A DNA stretch of 64,000 nucleotides from Dehalobacter sp. DCM (GCF_024972775.1 NZ_CP092282.1:4431525-4495524), one strand, 5' to 3'; shown: positions 53,879-63,695, counted from the stretch's first letter. A program made the numbers and translations. The notes: generated by a model not told the origin, from the letters alone.

Positions 53879-55771
53879 TTAACTCAAGACGCGAATATCC
53901 CCATTTCTCTGGGTTACATTGATTGAATCGAAATATTCTAATAGCGGTACAGCATATTTGCGTGATGTTTGCCAACAGTCCCGTGCTTCAGAAACCGTGA
54001 TTTGTCCCTTGGATTCAAGGTACTCCACAAGTAATTTTTTTGCTACTTCAATCGCCGCTGCCGAAAAATAATAACCGCTGACAGAAAGCCAGATTTTTTT
54101 AGTTGTTAAGAATCCAGCATAATCTGGAAATTTTGAAATTTGTATACCGAGCTTACCAAGTACAGACTCCGGCGCCGGTGGATTTAATCCCGCTTCTTCC
54201 CACGTTTTCCTTAGTGTATCGAGCTGATTGCGAATCGTATCCGGTAAGGCAATATCGGCAGCAGATTCAACCTGACTGCTGCTCAACCGATAATATTGGT
54301 TAACATAACCCCACTCCAGCATGAGCTGCCATTTACGCAGTGGTAAGTCAATTTTCAGGATCTTCTTTAATTCTTCTCTGCCCACCCCGCCGCGCAGCGG
54401 GTTATTTTTTTGATATTTTTCTACTTCGGCAGAGGTCTTATTTCCCCAATCTTTGGCAGAATCCATTAGCCAATAATATTCCTGTCCTTCATCAGAAAGG
54501 GCAATGATAATCTGATCGTTTTGCATCATAGTCAAATCTTGATTAATTTCATCAGTCGCAAGTGCTGTCTTTTTTCTTATTTCATCCAGAGATAACGGAA
54601 AAGAGAGCTCTTTTTTTATTAAATCACTGATACTGCCTTCTGCTTTGATCCGAAATTCATTCAGCACCTTTTCCTTGAATCTTTTTTGCTTAAGAGCCGC
54701 CATACCAAGCACTGTTCCCCCGCCGATAGTTGTAACCGGCGAATAGAATCGAACAACAAAGTTATCACCCTTTGCAGCCAGGACAGGCTCTTCCAGAATA
54801 ATTTGAGCATACCCTTTTTCGCCTGGCGCTAATTCCTCCTGGTCAAGAAGGTGGATGCGGCCTAATGTTTCCGAAGTTCCAACATGAAAGTGAATGCGTT
54901 GTCTTTGTTTAATTGCTCTTTTTTCAGAAGGGAGATTATAGATTTCAACATCGAGGACTTGTCCCACCGTAAAATGACCGGATACGACGAGATTAGCTCC
55001 TCTTTGTATATCATCGACCGCCAAATTACTGATATTCAGCGCAGCTCTTTGACCTGCATAGGCATTGTCAACCTGTTGGCCGTGTACCTGTATATTTCTT
55101 ATCTTCGTTGTAAGACCACCTGGTTCTATGGATACTTCCTGTCCTTTTTGAAATGTCCCGCTAATCAAGGTCCCAGTAACGACTGTCCCAAATCCACGTA
55201 TCGAGAAAGCCCTGTCTATTGGCATTCTGGCTGGGAGGTCTGCGCGTTTTCCTTCCGTTTTCTCCAGTAGCTTAATAATTGTTTCTAATAAATTGGGAAT
55301 ACCCTCACCGGTGATGGATGATACCTTGCAATAGGGGGCATCAGAAAGAAAACTACTCTTCAATATTTCTCTGGTGTCTTGCTCAATCATATCCAACCAT
55401 TCTGGTTCAACCAAATCAACTTTGGTCAAAACGACGATGCCCTTTTGAATTTTTAGTATGTCCAATATAGCGAGATGTTCTAAGGTTTGAGGCATTACTC
55501 CTTCATCCGCCGCGATTATCATCAAAACAATGTCCATACCGCTGGCTCCGGCCAACATTTGGCGCACAAACTTTTCATGTCCAGGAACATCGATAATGCC
55601 TGCTTTTCTTCCGTCAGGCAACGTGAGATAAGCGAATCCCAACTCAATAGAAATTCCGCGTTCCTTTTCTTCTTTTAGTCTGTCTGTGCTAATTCCCGTC
55701 AATGCTTGAATTAGCTGTGTTTTTCCATGATCGACATGGCCGGCTGTGCCGATAATGAGAAATCTATCCAT
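53879..55771 (-). CDS. selB: Selenocysteine-specific elongation factor SelB
   Basis: 630 aa. The EF-Tu-like G domain has GTAGHVDHGKTQLIQALTG, DVPGHEKFVRQMLAGASG and TKVDL. Beta-barrel domains follow, then a C-terminal series of winged helices (about 380-630) that bind the SECIS hairpin of selenoprotein mRNAs. It delivers Sec-tRNA to in-frame UGA codons. With selC 0.9 kb away this proves selenocysteine use in this organism, although I identified no selenoprotein gene in the window. Confidence 0.96.
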   Translation of the reverse strand: MDRFLIIGTAGHVDHGKTQLIQALTGISTDRLKEEKERGISIELGFAYLTLPDGRKAGIIDVPGHEKFVRQMLAGASGMDIVLMIIAADEGVMPQTLEHLAILDILKIQKGIVVLTKVDLVEPEWLDMIEQDTREILKSSFLSDAPYCKVSSITGEGIPNLLETIIKLLEKTEGKRADLPARMPIDRAFSIRGFGTVVTGTLISGTFQKGQEVSIEPGGLTTKIRNIQVHGQQVDNAYAGQRAALNISNLAVDDIQRGANLVVSGHFTVGQVLDVEIYNLPSEKRAIKQRQRIHFHVGTSETLGRIHLLDQEELAPGEKGYAQIILEEPVLAAKGDNFVVRFYSPVTTIGGGTVLGMAALKQKRFKEKVLNEFRIKAEGSISDLIKKELSFPLSLDEIRKKTALATDEINQDLTMMQNDQIIIALSDEGQEYYWLMDSAKDWGNKTSAEVEKYQKNNPLRGGVGREELKKILKIDLPLRKWQLMLEWGYVNQYYRLSSSQVESAADIALPDTIRNQLDTLRKTWEEAGLNPPAPESVLGKLGIQISKFPDYAGFLTTKKIWLSVSGYYFSAAAIEVAKKLLVEYLESKGQITVSEARDCWQTSRKYAVPLLEYFDSINVTQRNGDIRVLS

Positions 55772-55929
55772 GTTTTTTTCCTCTGCTTTTATTATTTATA
55801 GTATATCTACTTATTATATTATGGGAATGATTGGATAACAAACTCTTCTCATGATTTTTAACGTATACGCATAAGTATAACTAATTTTGGAAATAAACTT
55901 AACGAGAAGCTTTCTTGGAGGTTAGTGAT

Positions 55930-56499
55930 TTGGATTCACTTTTTTTAAATAACCGACAAATAAGAGCCCACTATAGCGATAAGAAAGGGTTAGACCTTCT
56001 TGAAAACAAACTTCTGGAATATCTCCAATCGACATTCTCCAGACCCATCGTTTTAATATGTATCGGTACGGATAGGTCAACAGGTGATTCTCTAGGGCCT
56101 TTAACCGGAACAAAGCTCAACCAAATTGGAATTCCAGGCCTAACTGTTCTAGGTACTTTGAGCGATCCTGTCCATGCAGAAAACTTAGACAACACACTCA
56201 AAGCCGTCTATCTCGCTTTTAAAAACCCCTTTGTCATTGCCCTTGATGCCTGTCTCGGACCATCAAATGCCATCGGCTGTATCAGTCTTTCGGATGGCCC
56301 ATTAAAGCCAGGTACTGCGGTAAAAAAAGAACTGCCGGCAGTTGGGGACATCCATCTTACCGGCATAGTCAATATTAACGGTTTTATGCAGTATATGGTC
56401 CTCCAAAATACACGGTTAAATATCGTTTGGCAAATGTCGGAGGTCCTATGCAACTTGTTTTCTGAAACCTACAACCATTACAAAAAGAGCATTTCTTAA
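55930..56499 (+). CDS. yyaC: Spore protease YyaC (DUF1256)
   Basis: 189 aa from the TTG at 55930, 8 bp after GGAGG; an earlier TTG at 55915 would span that ribosome site. It contains LICIGTDRSTGDSLGPLTGTKL, FVIALDACLGPSNAIG and GVKPGTAVKKELPAVGDIH-like sequence, the YyaC/GPR-related hydrogenase-maturation-protease fold. YyaC is a sporulation protein of putative protease function. Its 3' end overlaps the convergent DUF4446 gene by 4 bp. Confidence 0.88.
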   Translation: MDSLFLNNRQIRAHYSDKKGLDLLENKLLEYLQSTFSRPIVLICIGTDRSTGDSLGPLTGTKLNQIGIPGLTVLGTLSDPVHAENLDNTLKAVYLAFKNPFVIALDACLGPSNAIGCISLSDGPLKPGTAVKKELPAVGDIHLTGIVNINGFMQYMVLQNTRLNIVWQMSEVLCNLFSETYNHYKKSIS

Positions 56500-57005
56500 A
56501 CAATAATATTATTGGTTGAGGCCTTTTCGATAGCTTGTTTTTCCTCAGGGCTTAGCTTTACTTTTGCCTGCCCTTTCTCGATGTGCTTTGCATAGATCCT
56601 GCATTCTTCAACGCTATGAATCCCAGTTAAAACGACACCTGTTTTTTCCTGATTTAATAACGCCAGTGTAAAACTTAGATCGGCACCCATATTTTTAAAT
56701 GAATTGAATCGTATAAGTTCTGCTCGGTCCACTCCGCTGCGGAGCTTATTTTCAATTAAGACAAGTCGCGAGCTATGATTGTTAAGCATTTGTTTTAGAT
56801 TGCTTACTTCGTTTAAATTTTCCTTCAATAAGTCCTCAATCGGTGTTCCTGATAATAACGTTTGCAGACTGACGTAGGCATTTTCAAATTCTCTCATTCG
56901 TTTACGAAGGCTGAAGGTCATGATTATGGCAACAAGAGCAATAATGAGCGTAACTGCAGCAGTTATTATTATAGCTAACGTTACCGGGCCCAACAATGAC
57001 AACAA
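56496..57005 (-). CDS. DUF4446 membrane-anchored protein
   Basis: 169 aa. There is one N-terminal membrane segment (about 8-30, VTLAIIITAAVTLIIALVAIIM), a coiled-coil stretch (LLKENLNEVSNLKQMLNNHSSRLVLIENKL), then a compact domain (FNSFKNMGADLSFTLALLNQEKTGVVLTGIHS). It is conserved beside parAB in clostridia and related Firmicutes; the function is unknown. It lies 18 bp downstream of the DUF554 gene. Confidence 0.88.
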   Translation of the reverse strand: MLSLLGPVTLAIIITAAVTLIIALVAIIMTFSLRKRMREFENAYVSLQTLLSGTPIEDLLKENLNEVSNLKQMLNNHSSRLVLIENKLRSGVDRAELIRFNSFKNMGADLSFTLALLNQEKTGVVLTGIHSVEECRIYAKHIEKGQAKVKLSPEEKQAIEKASTNNIIV

Positions 57006-57023
57006 AAATATTCCCCCTAATAA

Positions 57024-57719
57024 TTAGTAAATACCCAGATATTGAAACAGGATAACAAACGGAATGACAAAAATAATCGCGGGCAATAAATTACCCACCC
57101 GGATCTCTTTCATACCCAACATCGTGATTCCGATTCCGAATATTAACAAACCACCCACTGCGCTCATCTCTAGAATGATTGTATCAGAAAGCACTCCCTG
57201 TAATAGCCCGGCAAACAGAGCAATACAACCCTGGTAGATCAACACTGGAAATGCGGATGCTGCCACGCCGATACCCATAGACGAAGAAAATACAATTGCA
57301 GTAATTCCATCAAGGGCGGCTTTGGCAAAGAGAATGCTATGATTGCCATTTAATCCATCCTCCAATGCCCCAACAACAGCCATGGCACCAACACAATAGA
57401 TTAGACTGGTGGTTACAAACGCTTTACTAAACTGATCGTTTCCTCTAGACGATATTTTTTTCTCAAAAAATTCACCTAAGCGATTCAATCCTGCTTCTAT
57501 ACCTATCGCTTCACCAATCAATCCGCCAAGTACCATACTTAGGATCATAATTAAAATGTTATTCGTCTTTAATGCCATTTGCAGTCCTATGATTAGTATG
57601 GATAAACCAATAGCCTGAATTAGTATATTTCTTAACCGTTCAGGGAAGGCTTTGCCGAAAAATAAACCAATTGCTGCTCCGAGAATAATGGCTGCAACAT
57701 TGACAATCGTTCCCACCAT
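57024..57719 (-). CDS. DUF554 family membrane protein
   Basis: 231 aa, about seven hydrophobic segments. The glycine-rich start MVGTIVNVAAIILGAAIGLFFGKAFP and LRNILIQAIGLSILIIGLQMALKTNN are typical of DUF554 (YdfK-like). Its transport role, if any, is unknown. The gene starts 33 bp left of the parS site and follows parB, a common arrangement near Firmicute origins. Confidence 0.88.
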   Translation of the reverse strand: MVGTIVNVAAIILGAAIGLFFGKAFPERLRNILIQAIGLSILIIGLQMALKTNNILIMILSMVLGGLIGEAIGIEAGLNRLGEFFEKKISSRGNDQFSKAFVTTSLIYCVGAMAVVGALEDGLNGNHSILFAKAALDGITAIVFSSSMGIGVAASAFPVLIYQGCIALFAGLLQGVLSDTIILEMSAVGGLLIFGIGITMLGMKEIRVGNLLPAIIFVIPFVILFQYLGIY

Positions 57720-57751
57720 ATAAATTTTTCCTTCCGATTCATGGTTATTGT

Positions 57752-57767
57752 TGTTCCACGTGGAACA
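57752..57767. other. parS centromere site
   Basis: TGTTCCACGTGGAACA, a perfect 16-bp palindrome that agrees with the bacterial parS consensus (Bacillus TGTTCCACGTGAAACA and close variants). It is in the 58-bp gap between parB and the DUF554 gene. ParB should nucleate here and spread to organise the origin region. Confidence 0.93.
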
Positions 57768-57777
57768 TTGTGCAGTC

Positions 57778-58629
57778 CTAAACTTCTATTTCCCATTTTT
57801 CGAGAAGACGGTTAAGTTCTTCGCGAGAATAATAATTAATTTCTATCTTTCCCTTTTCTTCGCTGCCGGATACAGCAACTTTTGTTTGAAAAGAATGCTG
57901 CAGCTTTTCAGCAATATCTCCCAAAGGGCTATAGGCTAAAATCTTTGTTTTCTTTTCTGTCTTCTTTGGGCTATCTTTCTCATTATTCTGAGCAATAGCC
58001 TCTGTTTCCCGTACAGATAAAGTTTCTGCTGCCACGCGTTTCGCTAGGGCAATCTGCTTATGTTTATTATCCAGAGATAGGATAACTTTGGCATGTCCGA
58101 GTGAAATAGCTTCCTTCTTAATTAATTCCAGTATTTCTTCCGGCAATTGAATAATACGAAGAAGATTAGCAACGGTTGGTCTTCCTTTACCCACACGTTT
58201 TGCAACTTGCTCCTGTGTCAAGCCATATTCTTCAATCAATTTGGCATAAGCAAGTCCTTCTTCAACCGGTGATAAGTCAGAGCGCTGAATGTTCTCGATG
58301 AGCGCCTTCTCAGTCATTTCCTGATCAGTGCAGTTTCGCACGATGCAATTGATTCGGTCAAATCCAGCTAACTCAGTGGCGCGATAACGTCTTTCTCCAG
58401 CAATAATATAATACTTACTGCCTTCGGGGCGAACAAGAATCGGCTGTAGAAGACCGTGCTCTTTAATCGAATCCGCAAGCTCCTTTAACTTTTCGTGATC
58501 AAATTCGCGTCTGGGCTGACCCGGATTAGGGAATATGTCATTCAGCATAATTTCTTTAATCTCGCTGCTTTCAGTTTCTCTATCCGTGATCAATGCGCCA
58601 AGTCCGCGCCCTAACCCTTTTTTAGACAC
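57778..58629 (-). CDS. parB: Chromosome-partitioning protein ParB (Spo0J)
   Basis: 283 aa. It opens MSKKGLGRGLGALI. The CTPase/ParB-box domain has PGQPRREFDHEKLKELADSIKEHGLLQPILVRP and YYIIAGERRYRATELAG. The HTH region (LTQEQVAKRVGKGRPTVANLLRIIQLP) and a C-terminal dimerisation domain follow. Its start overlaps the parA stop by 8 bp. It binds the adjacent parS. Confidence 0.97.
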   Translation of the reverse strand: MSKKGLGRGLGALITDRETESSEIKEIMLNDIFPNPGQPRREFDHEKLKELADSIKEHGLLQPILVRPEGSKYYIIAGERRYRATELAGFDRINCIVRNCTDQEMTEKALIENIQRSDLSPVEEGLAYAKLIEEYGLTQEQVAKRVGKGRPTVANLLRIIQLPEEILELIKKEAISLGHAKVILSLDNKHKQIALAKRVAAETLSVRETEAIAQNNEKDSPKKTEKKTKILAYSPLGDIAEKLQHSFQTKVAVSGSEEKGKIEINYYSREELNRLLEKWEIEV

Positions 58630-59383
58630 GTTCCAAAACCTCCTCAGCTAAATCGCGATATACTTCTGCGCCCCGTGACTTGCTATCATAGACGATAATA
58701 GGCTGTCCGTGACTTGGGGCCTCACTTAAACGAACATTCCGTGGAATGATCGTCCGAAAAACCTTATCTCTGAAATACTTCTTGACCTCATCAACAACCT
58801 GTATTGATAAATTCGTCCTGGCATCGAACATGGTTAAAAGGACACCAATAATTTGCAGATCGCGATTTATTGAGCGTTTTACCTTTTCCAGTGTATTAAC
58901 CAATAAACTCAACCCTTCCAGCGCGTAGTATTCACACTGGATAGGGATCAATACATCTGTTGCGGCGCAAAGTGCATTTAAAGTAAGAAGACCTAATGAA
59001 GGCGGACAATCGATAATTATAAAATCAAAATCCTCTTTGATATCCTTTAGAGCAGTTGCCAATTTTCCTTCGCGATACATTTGCGAAACTAATTCTATCT
59101 CTGCGCCAGCTAATTCAATGCGAGCAGGAGCAACCTTTAAATTCTTAAGCTCGGTATCTGCAATGACACTCCGAATGTCCTCTTCATTGATAAGTACATC
59201 ATAAATACACCGTGACAGCCTATGCTTCATTATTCCGCAGCCACTGGTTGCATTTCCCTGTGGATCGAGGTCAATGAGAAGAACCTTCTTTCCTTTCTCA
59301 ACCAAACTGGAGGACAGATTAACTGCTGTCGTGGTCTTAGCGACGCCTCCTTTTTGATTTGCAACGGCGATAATTCTAGCCAA
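58622..59383 (-). CDS. parA: Chromosome-partitioning ATPase ParA (Soj)
   Basis: 253 aa. The deviant Walker A is ANQKGGVAKTTTAVNLSSSL, with Walker B-type FIIIDCPPSLGLLTLNAL. The N-terminus lacks a DNA-binding extension, so it is the chromosomal Soj type. GGGAGGAGAAAA precedes the ATG. It acts with ParB-parS in origin segregation and in control of initiation at sporulation. Confidence 0.97.
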   Translation of the reverse strand: MARIIAVANQKGGVAKTTTAVNLSSSLVEKGKKVLLIDLDPQGNATSGCGIMKHRLSRCIYDVLINEEDIRSVIADTELKNLKVAPARIELAGAEIELVSQMYREGKLATALKDIKEDFDFIIIDCPPSLGLLTLNALCAATDVLIPIQCEYYALEGLSLLVNTLEKVKRSINRDLQIIGVLLTMFDARTNLSIQVVDEVKKYFRDKVFRTIIPRNVRLSEAPSHGQPIIVYDSKSRGAEVYRDLAEEVLERV

Positions 59384-59498
59384 TTTTTTCTCCTCCCTAC
59401 AGACGTGATCAACCAGGCCTGCTAAAAATAACTACCGGATTATACCCTGAAAATCATTATACTATAAAACATATAAAAAAACCCAAATTTTCTGCAAT

Positions 59499-59522
59499 AA
59501 AGTGCCTTATAACAGGCACTTT
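59499..59522 (-). terminator. Terminator between rsmG and parA
   Basis: Stem AAAGTGCC / GGCACTTT (59499-59506 / 59515-59522) with an 8-nt loop, 80 bp past the rsmG stop. The following U tract is short (ATT), so it may be only partly effective. The remaining 59384-59601 gap is AT-rich, with several TATAAT-like words that could start parA. Confidence 0.55.
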
Positions 59523-59601
59523 ATTTTCTCCAGACTCATTTAGGTTTATGATAGTACTGTATGAATTATACACGAACGTTTGTCTGTTCATGCTGTCAGC
59601 T

Positions 59602-60360
59602 TTATAGTGGATCCTTTTTAGGCTTACCTGCCTGACGCGGGTATTTTGCGGGCGTATTTTTTATTTTTTTAATAATAATTAACGACCGATAGTCCGCTCC
59701 TTCAGCCAGACTGTAATTTTCAACATGTTCAAGTTCACAATTCAACAATAGCATTGCCTTATCTGCCAAGCGTATTTCTTTTTCTGGTTCTATTCCTTTA
59801 GCAGCAATAAATCGTCCGTTTACTTTAAGCAATGGTGTTGCGTATTCAAGCAGTACAGGCAATTCCGCAACAGCGCGTGCTACCGTCAAATCGAATATTT
59901 CCCTGTATTTTTTATGCCGTCCGATATCTTCTGCCCGTGCATGGCAGATTTCTACCTTTTCGAGTTTCAATTCATTGATAATCTCATTCAGGAAATTTAT
60001 GCGCTTCGCTAACGCATCAATTAAAACTATCTTTGTTTTTGGTCTCACTATTTTAATCGGGATGCCCGGAAAGCCAGCCCCAGTTCCCAAATCCGCAATC
60101 ATCGGCTCGCTATTGGAATAGTATCGATCAATCCATCGAACAAATACCAGTGAATCTAAAAAATGTTTGGTGACAACTTCAGCCGGTTCCGTAATAGATG
60201 TTAAATTAATTTTTTCATTCCATTCAAGTAAAAGGGTTGCGTAACGTTTAAACTTCTTAACATGATCCTCGGTGAGTTCTATCCCCAAGTCCAACTCTGA
60301 TTTATCTTTAAGCATACGGAGCTGTTCATCAAAAACCGTGGACGAATTACTATCAGTCAT
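59602..60360 (-). CDS. rsmG: 16S rRNA (guanine-527-N7) methyltransferase RsmG
   Basis: 252 aa. RsmG signatures are FKRYATLLLEWNEKINLTSITEPAEVVTKHFLDSL, the SAM loop IADLGTGAGFPGIPIKI and DALAKRINFLNEI. The catalytic-site neighbourhood is VARAVAELPVLLEYATPLLK. The start overlaps mnmG by 8 bp, indicating translational coupling in the mnmE-mnmG-rsmG operon. Confidence 0.97.
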   Translation of the reverse strand: MTDSNSSTVFDEQLRMLKDKSELDLGIELTEDHVKKFKRYATLLLEWNEKINLTSITEPAEVVTKHFLDSLVFVRWIDRYYSNSEPMIADLGTGAGFPGIPIKIVRPKTKIVLIDALAKRINFLNEIINELKLEKVEICHARAEDIGRHKKYREIFDLTVARAVAELPVLLEYATPLLKVNGRFIAAKGIEPEKEIRLADKAMLLLNCELEHVENYSLAEGADYRSLIIIKKIKNTPAKYPRQAGKPKKDPL

Positions 60361-62260
60361 TGGAAGTACGCCTCTTTCTTTGCTCTAAATAAATGAGCAG
60401 AACAGAGATATCCGCAGGACTGACCCCACTAATCCGAGAAGCTTGGCCGACACTAGCAGGTTGTACTTCCTTCATTCTCTGTTTAGCTTCGTTAGAGATT
60501 CCGCGCAAATCATTATAATCAATGTCGTCAGGAATTAGCTTTTCCTCCATTTTAATAAAACGTTTCACTTCGTCCAATTGTTTTTCAATATACCCCTGGT
60601 ATTTTAGCTTTATAGCCGCCTCTTCTAATACTTCACTTTCGTACAGTAACATTTCCGGCATTATACTGCGCAAATTATCCGATGTTATTTCTGGTCTTTT
60701 CACCAGCTCCTCAGCCTTAATACCGCTTCGTAACGGCGAAGAGCCTATAGCAGCTAATATTTCCTGAATATCGGCATTTGCCGGCGAAAAGGTTGTATGT
60801 TTCCATATATTAGCAATTTCATTTAGCCCGTTAATCTTTTGCTCAAACCTTGCCCAGCGTTCTTCGGATACGAGACCAATAGCGCGGCCTTTTTCAGTTA
60901 AACGCAGATCGGCATTATCTTGGCGCAGCAAAAGTCGATATTCTGCCCGTGATGTAAGCAAGCGGTAAGGTTCCCTGATTTCTTTATTAACTAAGTCATC
61001 AACAAGAACACCAAGATAACCATCAGAACGTTTCATAATAAAGGGTTCTTTTCCCAATGCTTTGCAGGCCGCATTAATCCCTGCCATTAGACCCTGGGCG
61101 GCGGCTTCCTCATAACCGGATGTGCCATTGAGCTGTCCGGCAGTAAAAAGTCCAGGAAAATGGCGTACTTCAAGGCCCAGTGATAATTGATAAGGTTTTA
61201 CATAGTCATATTCAATAGCATAACCAGGGCGAAGTATCTGAACATTCTCTAATCCTGGTATACTGTGGAAAAACTTTTGTTGAATCTCCTCAGGCATACT
61301 TGTTGACATCCCGGCCACATACAGCTCTTCACTGTCTTTCCCCTCGGGCTCTAAAAATAACTGATGTGCCTCCCTTTGTGCAAACCGAACAATCTTATCT
61401 TCAATCGATGGACAATACCTTGGGCCAATTCCTTCGACTACGCCGGTATACAATGGTGCGCGATGCAGATTATCCCGAAGGATACCATGCGATTCTTCTG
61501 TGGTGTAGCCTAACCAGCATGGAAGTTGGTTACTCGGGTCATCGCCCCAAAAAATACTCTTTGTCGGCATAAACGAAAACTTCTGTGGGTCTATATCTCC
61601 CGGCTGAATAACAAACTTTGAAAAGTCAACGGAGCTTTTCAATATTCTAGGCGGTGTACCGGTTTTAAAGCGGCCCATATCAACACCCAATTCTTTAAGA
61701 TGTTGAGAAAGCACGGTTGAAGTCATATCGCCGCCCGGACCGCCTTCGTAGATCGCTTCGCCTATAATAATTCTGCTTCTTAAATAAGTTCCGCTTGTCA
61801 GGACGATACTGGATGCTTTAAATATCGCGCCAGTTCGGGTAATAATCCCCTTAATCGTGTCCTTCTCCAGATAGAGCTTTTCAACCATCGCCTGAATTAA
61901 GGTCAATCTGGGTTGGTTATGGAGTATATTGAGCATGCGAAGATGATACGCTTTTTTATCTGACTGTACTCGGAGCGCATGGACCGCAGGCCCTTTTCCA
62001 GTATTTAACATCCTTGCCTGCAAAGCTGTTTCGTCAGCTACGATACCCATTTGTCCGCCTAAAGCGTCAATTTCCCTGACAAGATGACCTTTAGCAGGTC
62101 CGCCTATAGACGGATTACATGGCATGTTCGCTACCCTGTCCAAATTTATTGTAATCAGCAGAGTTTCACATCCCATACGGGCTGAGGCGAGAGCAGCCTC
62201 ACAACCGGCATGTCCCGCCCCGACTATTATAACATCATATTGACCTGCAAAATATTGCAC
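60353..62260 (-). CDS. mnmG: tRNA uridine-5-carboxymethylaminomethyl synthesis enzyme MnmG (GidA)
   Basis: 635 aa. FAD-binding site VIIVGAGHAGCEAALASARMG, NPSIGGPAKGHLVREIDALGG with active-site cysteine in MPCNPSIGG, GRFKTGTPPR, and GYEEAAAQGLMAGINA. The helical C-terminal domain binds MnmE (LLIYLEQRKR). With MnmE it modifies wobble U34 of several tRNAs. It lies 14 bp after mnmE. Confidence 0.98.
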   Translation of the reverse strand: MQYFAGQYDVIIVGAGHAGCEAALASARMGCETLLITINLDRVANMPCNPSIGGPAKGHLVREIDALGGQMGIVADETALQARMLNTGKGPAVHALRVQSDKKAYHLRMLNILHNQPRLTLIQAMVEKLYLEKDTIKGIITRTGAIFKASSIVLTSGTYLRSRIIIGEAIYEGGPGGDMTSTVLSQHLKELGVDMGRFKTGTPPRILKSSVDFSKFVIQPGDIDPQKFSFMPTKSIFWGDDPSNQLPCWLGYTTEESHGILRDNLHRAPLYTGVVEGIGPRYCPSIEDKIVRFAQREAHQLFLEPEGKDSEELYVAGMSTSMPEEIQQKFFHSIPGLENVQILRPGYAIEYDYVKPYQLSLGLEVRHFPGLFTAGQLNGTSGYEEAAAQGLMAGINAACKALGKEPFIMKRSDGYLGVLVDDLVNKEIREPYRLLTSRAEYRLLLRQDNADLRLTEKGRAIGLVSEERWARFEQKINGLNEIANIWKHTTFSPANADIQEILAAIGSSPLRSGIKAEELVKRPEITSDNLRSIMPEMLLYESEVLEEAAIKLKYQGYIEKQLDEVKRFIKMEEKLIPDDIDYNDLRGISNEAKQRMKEVQPASVGQASRISGVSPADISVLLIYLEQRKRRTSND

Positions 62261-62274
62261 ACGAATCCTACTTT

Positions 62275-63654
62275 CTACTTACCTATACAAAATCTTGAAA
62301 AAATATTATCCAATAAATCTTCTTGTACATGATGTCCCGTTATAGACGATATTTCTTCCAATGCTGCCCGGATATCAATAGAAACTAAATCAAATGGCAC
62401 ATTGGCATAAACAGCTTCCAAAGCTTTTTCCAATAAAATAATACAATTTTCCATCGCCTGTATTTGTCTTATATTGGACAGAATGGGGTCCTGCGTAACG
62501 GAAATGTCGCCTTCAAATACTCTGTTGACTATTTCTGCCTCGAGCTCAGCAAAACCTATACGATTCTTTACCGAAAACGGAAGACAAAAAACATTCGGCG
62601 GAAGCATAGATTCGTTAAACTCATAAGAAGGAAGTACATCGATTTTATTTATGAGTACAATCAATTTATCCGCATAGTCTTCAAGAATCGATTTTTCTTC
62701 ATTCGTCAGTTTACCTGATGATATTTCCAGGGCATCGAGCAGTAGCAAGACAACGTCAGCAGAATTTAAAGCTTTCCAAGCTCTTTCAATACCGATCATT
62801 TCTACAGGATCGTCACTCTCTCGAATGCCTGCTGTGTCTGTGAGGTGTAGGAGTACTTCTCCAATTTTTATATACTCCCTGATTTCATCCCGTGTTGTCC
62901 CCGGTATTTCTGTTACGATAGCGCGCTCTTCTCTTAATAAGGCATTTAAGAGGCTGGACTTTCCTACATTCGGGCGACCGGCAATGACCGTTGATAAACC
63001 TTCGCGTATAATTTTTCCCGTTTTGCTGCCTTTAAATATTTCAATTGAATTATCTTTGGCAGTAATTATTTTTTCCGATAACTCCTTCAAAGCGATATCA
63101 TCAATTTCATCCTCAGGAAAATCAATTGTCGCTTCAATGTAAGACAGAATATCTAATATTTCCTGCCGAACGTCATTAATTCTTGATGATAAGTGACCGC
63201 CAAGCTGAGCTAAAGCCAGATCCGCGGATAGCTCTGTTTTTGACGTAATAATATCGACGATTGCCTCGGCTTGAACAAGGTCCATTTTTCCATTCAGAAA
63301 AGCACGTTTACTGAACTCACCGGCTTCGGCCAAACGTGCACCCTGACTAAGGCACGCTTCGATTATACGCCTTGCCGTAACCATACCGCCGTGACAATTA
63401 ATTTCCAAGATATCCTCACCGGAAAAAGAATGCGGTTCATTCATTCTGCTGATCAACACCTGATCAATTTTTGTCTCTCCATCATAAAACCAGCCAAAAT
63501 GAAGAGTAAACGTCGTATCCGCTGACCATTTTTTATTGTTGGTAGGGCGAAAACAAGATCCAACTATTACTTTGGCCTGTTTTCCACTTAAACGGATAAC
63601 ATGGATGGCTCCTTCACCTGCAGGTGTTGCTAAGCCAACGATGGTATCATCCAT
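62275..63654 (-). CDS. mnmE: tRNA modification GTPase MnmE (TrmE)
   Basis: 459 aa from the ATG at 63654, with TGGAGATGAGAAA directly upstream; a more distal in-frame codon at 63675 is rejected. The N-terminal folate-binding domain (DTIVGLATPAGEGAIHVIRLSG) precedes a helical domain. An inserted G domain has GRPNVGKSSLLNALL, TDTAGIRESDD and NKID. The C-terminus is CIGK with the conserved Cys. It partners MnmG. Confidence 0.98.
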   Translation of the reverse strand: MDDTIVGLATPAGEGAIHVIRLSGKQAKVIVGSCFRPTNNKKWSADTTFTLHFGWFYDGETKIDQVLISRMNEPHSFSGEDILEINCHGGMVTARRIIEACLSQGARLAEAGEFSKRAFLNGKMDLVQAEAIVDIITSKTELSADLALAQLGGHLSSRINDVRQEILDILSYIEATIDFPEDEIDDIALKELSEKIITAKDNSIEIFKGSKTGKIIREGLSTVIAGRPNVGKSSLLNALLREERAIVTEIPGTTRDEIREYIKIGEVLLHLTDTAGIRESDDPVEMIGIERAWKALNSADVVLLLLDALEISSGKLTNEEKSILEDYADKLIVLINKIDVLPSYEFNESMLPPNVFCLPFSVKNRIGFAELEAEIVNRVFEGDISVTQDPILSNIRQIQAMENCIILLEKALEAVYANVPFDLVSIDIRAALEEISSITGHHVQEDLLDNIFSRFCIGK

Positions 63655-63695
63655 TTTCTCATCTCCAGAAATCATGAAACTTAGTTAATAGTTAC

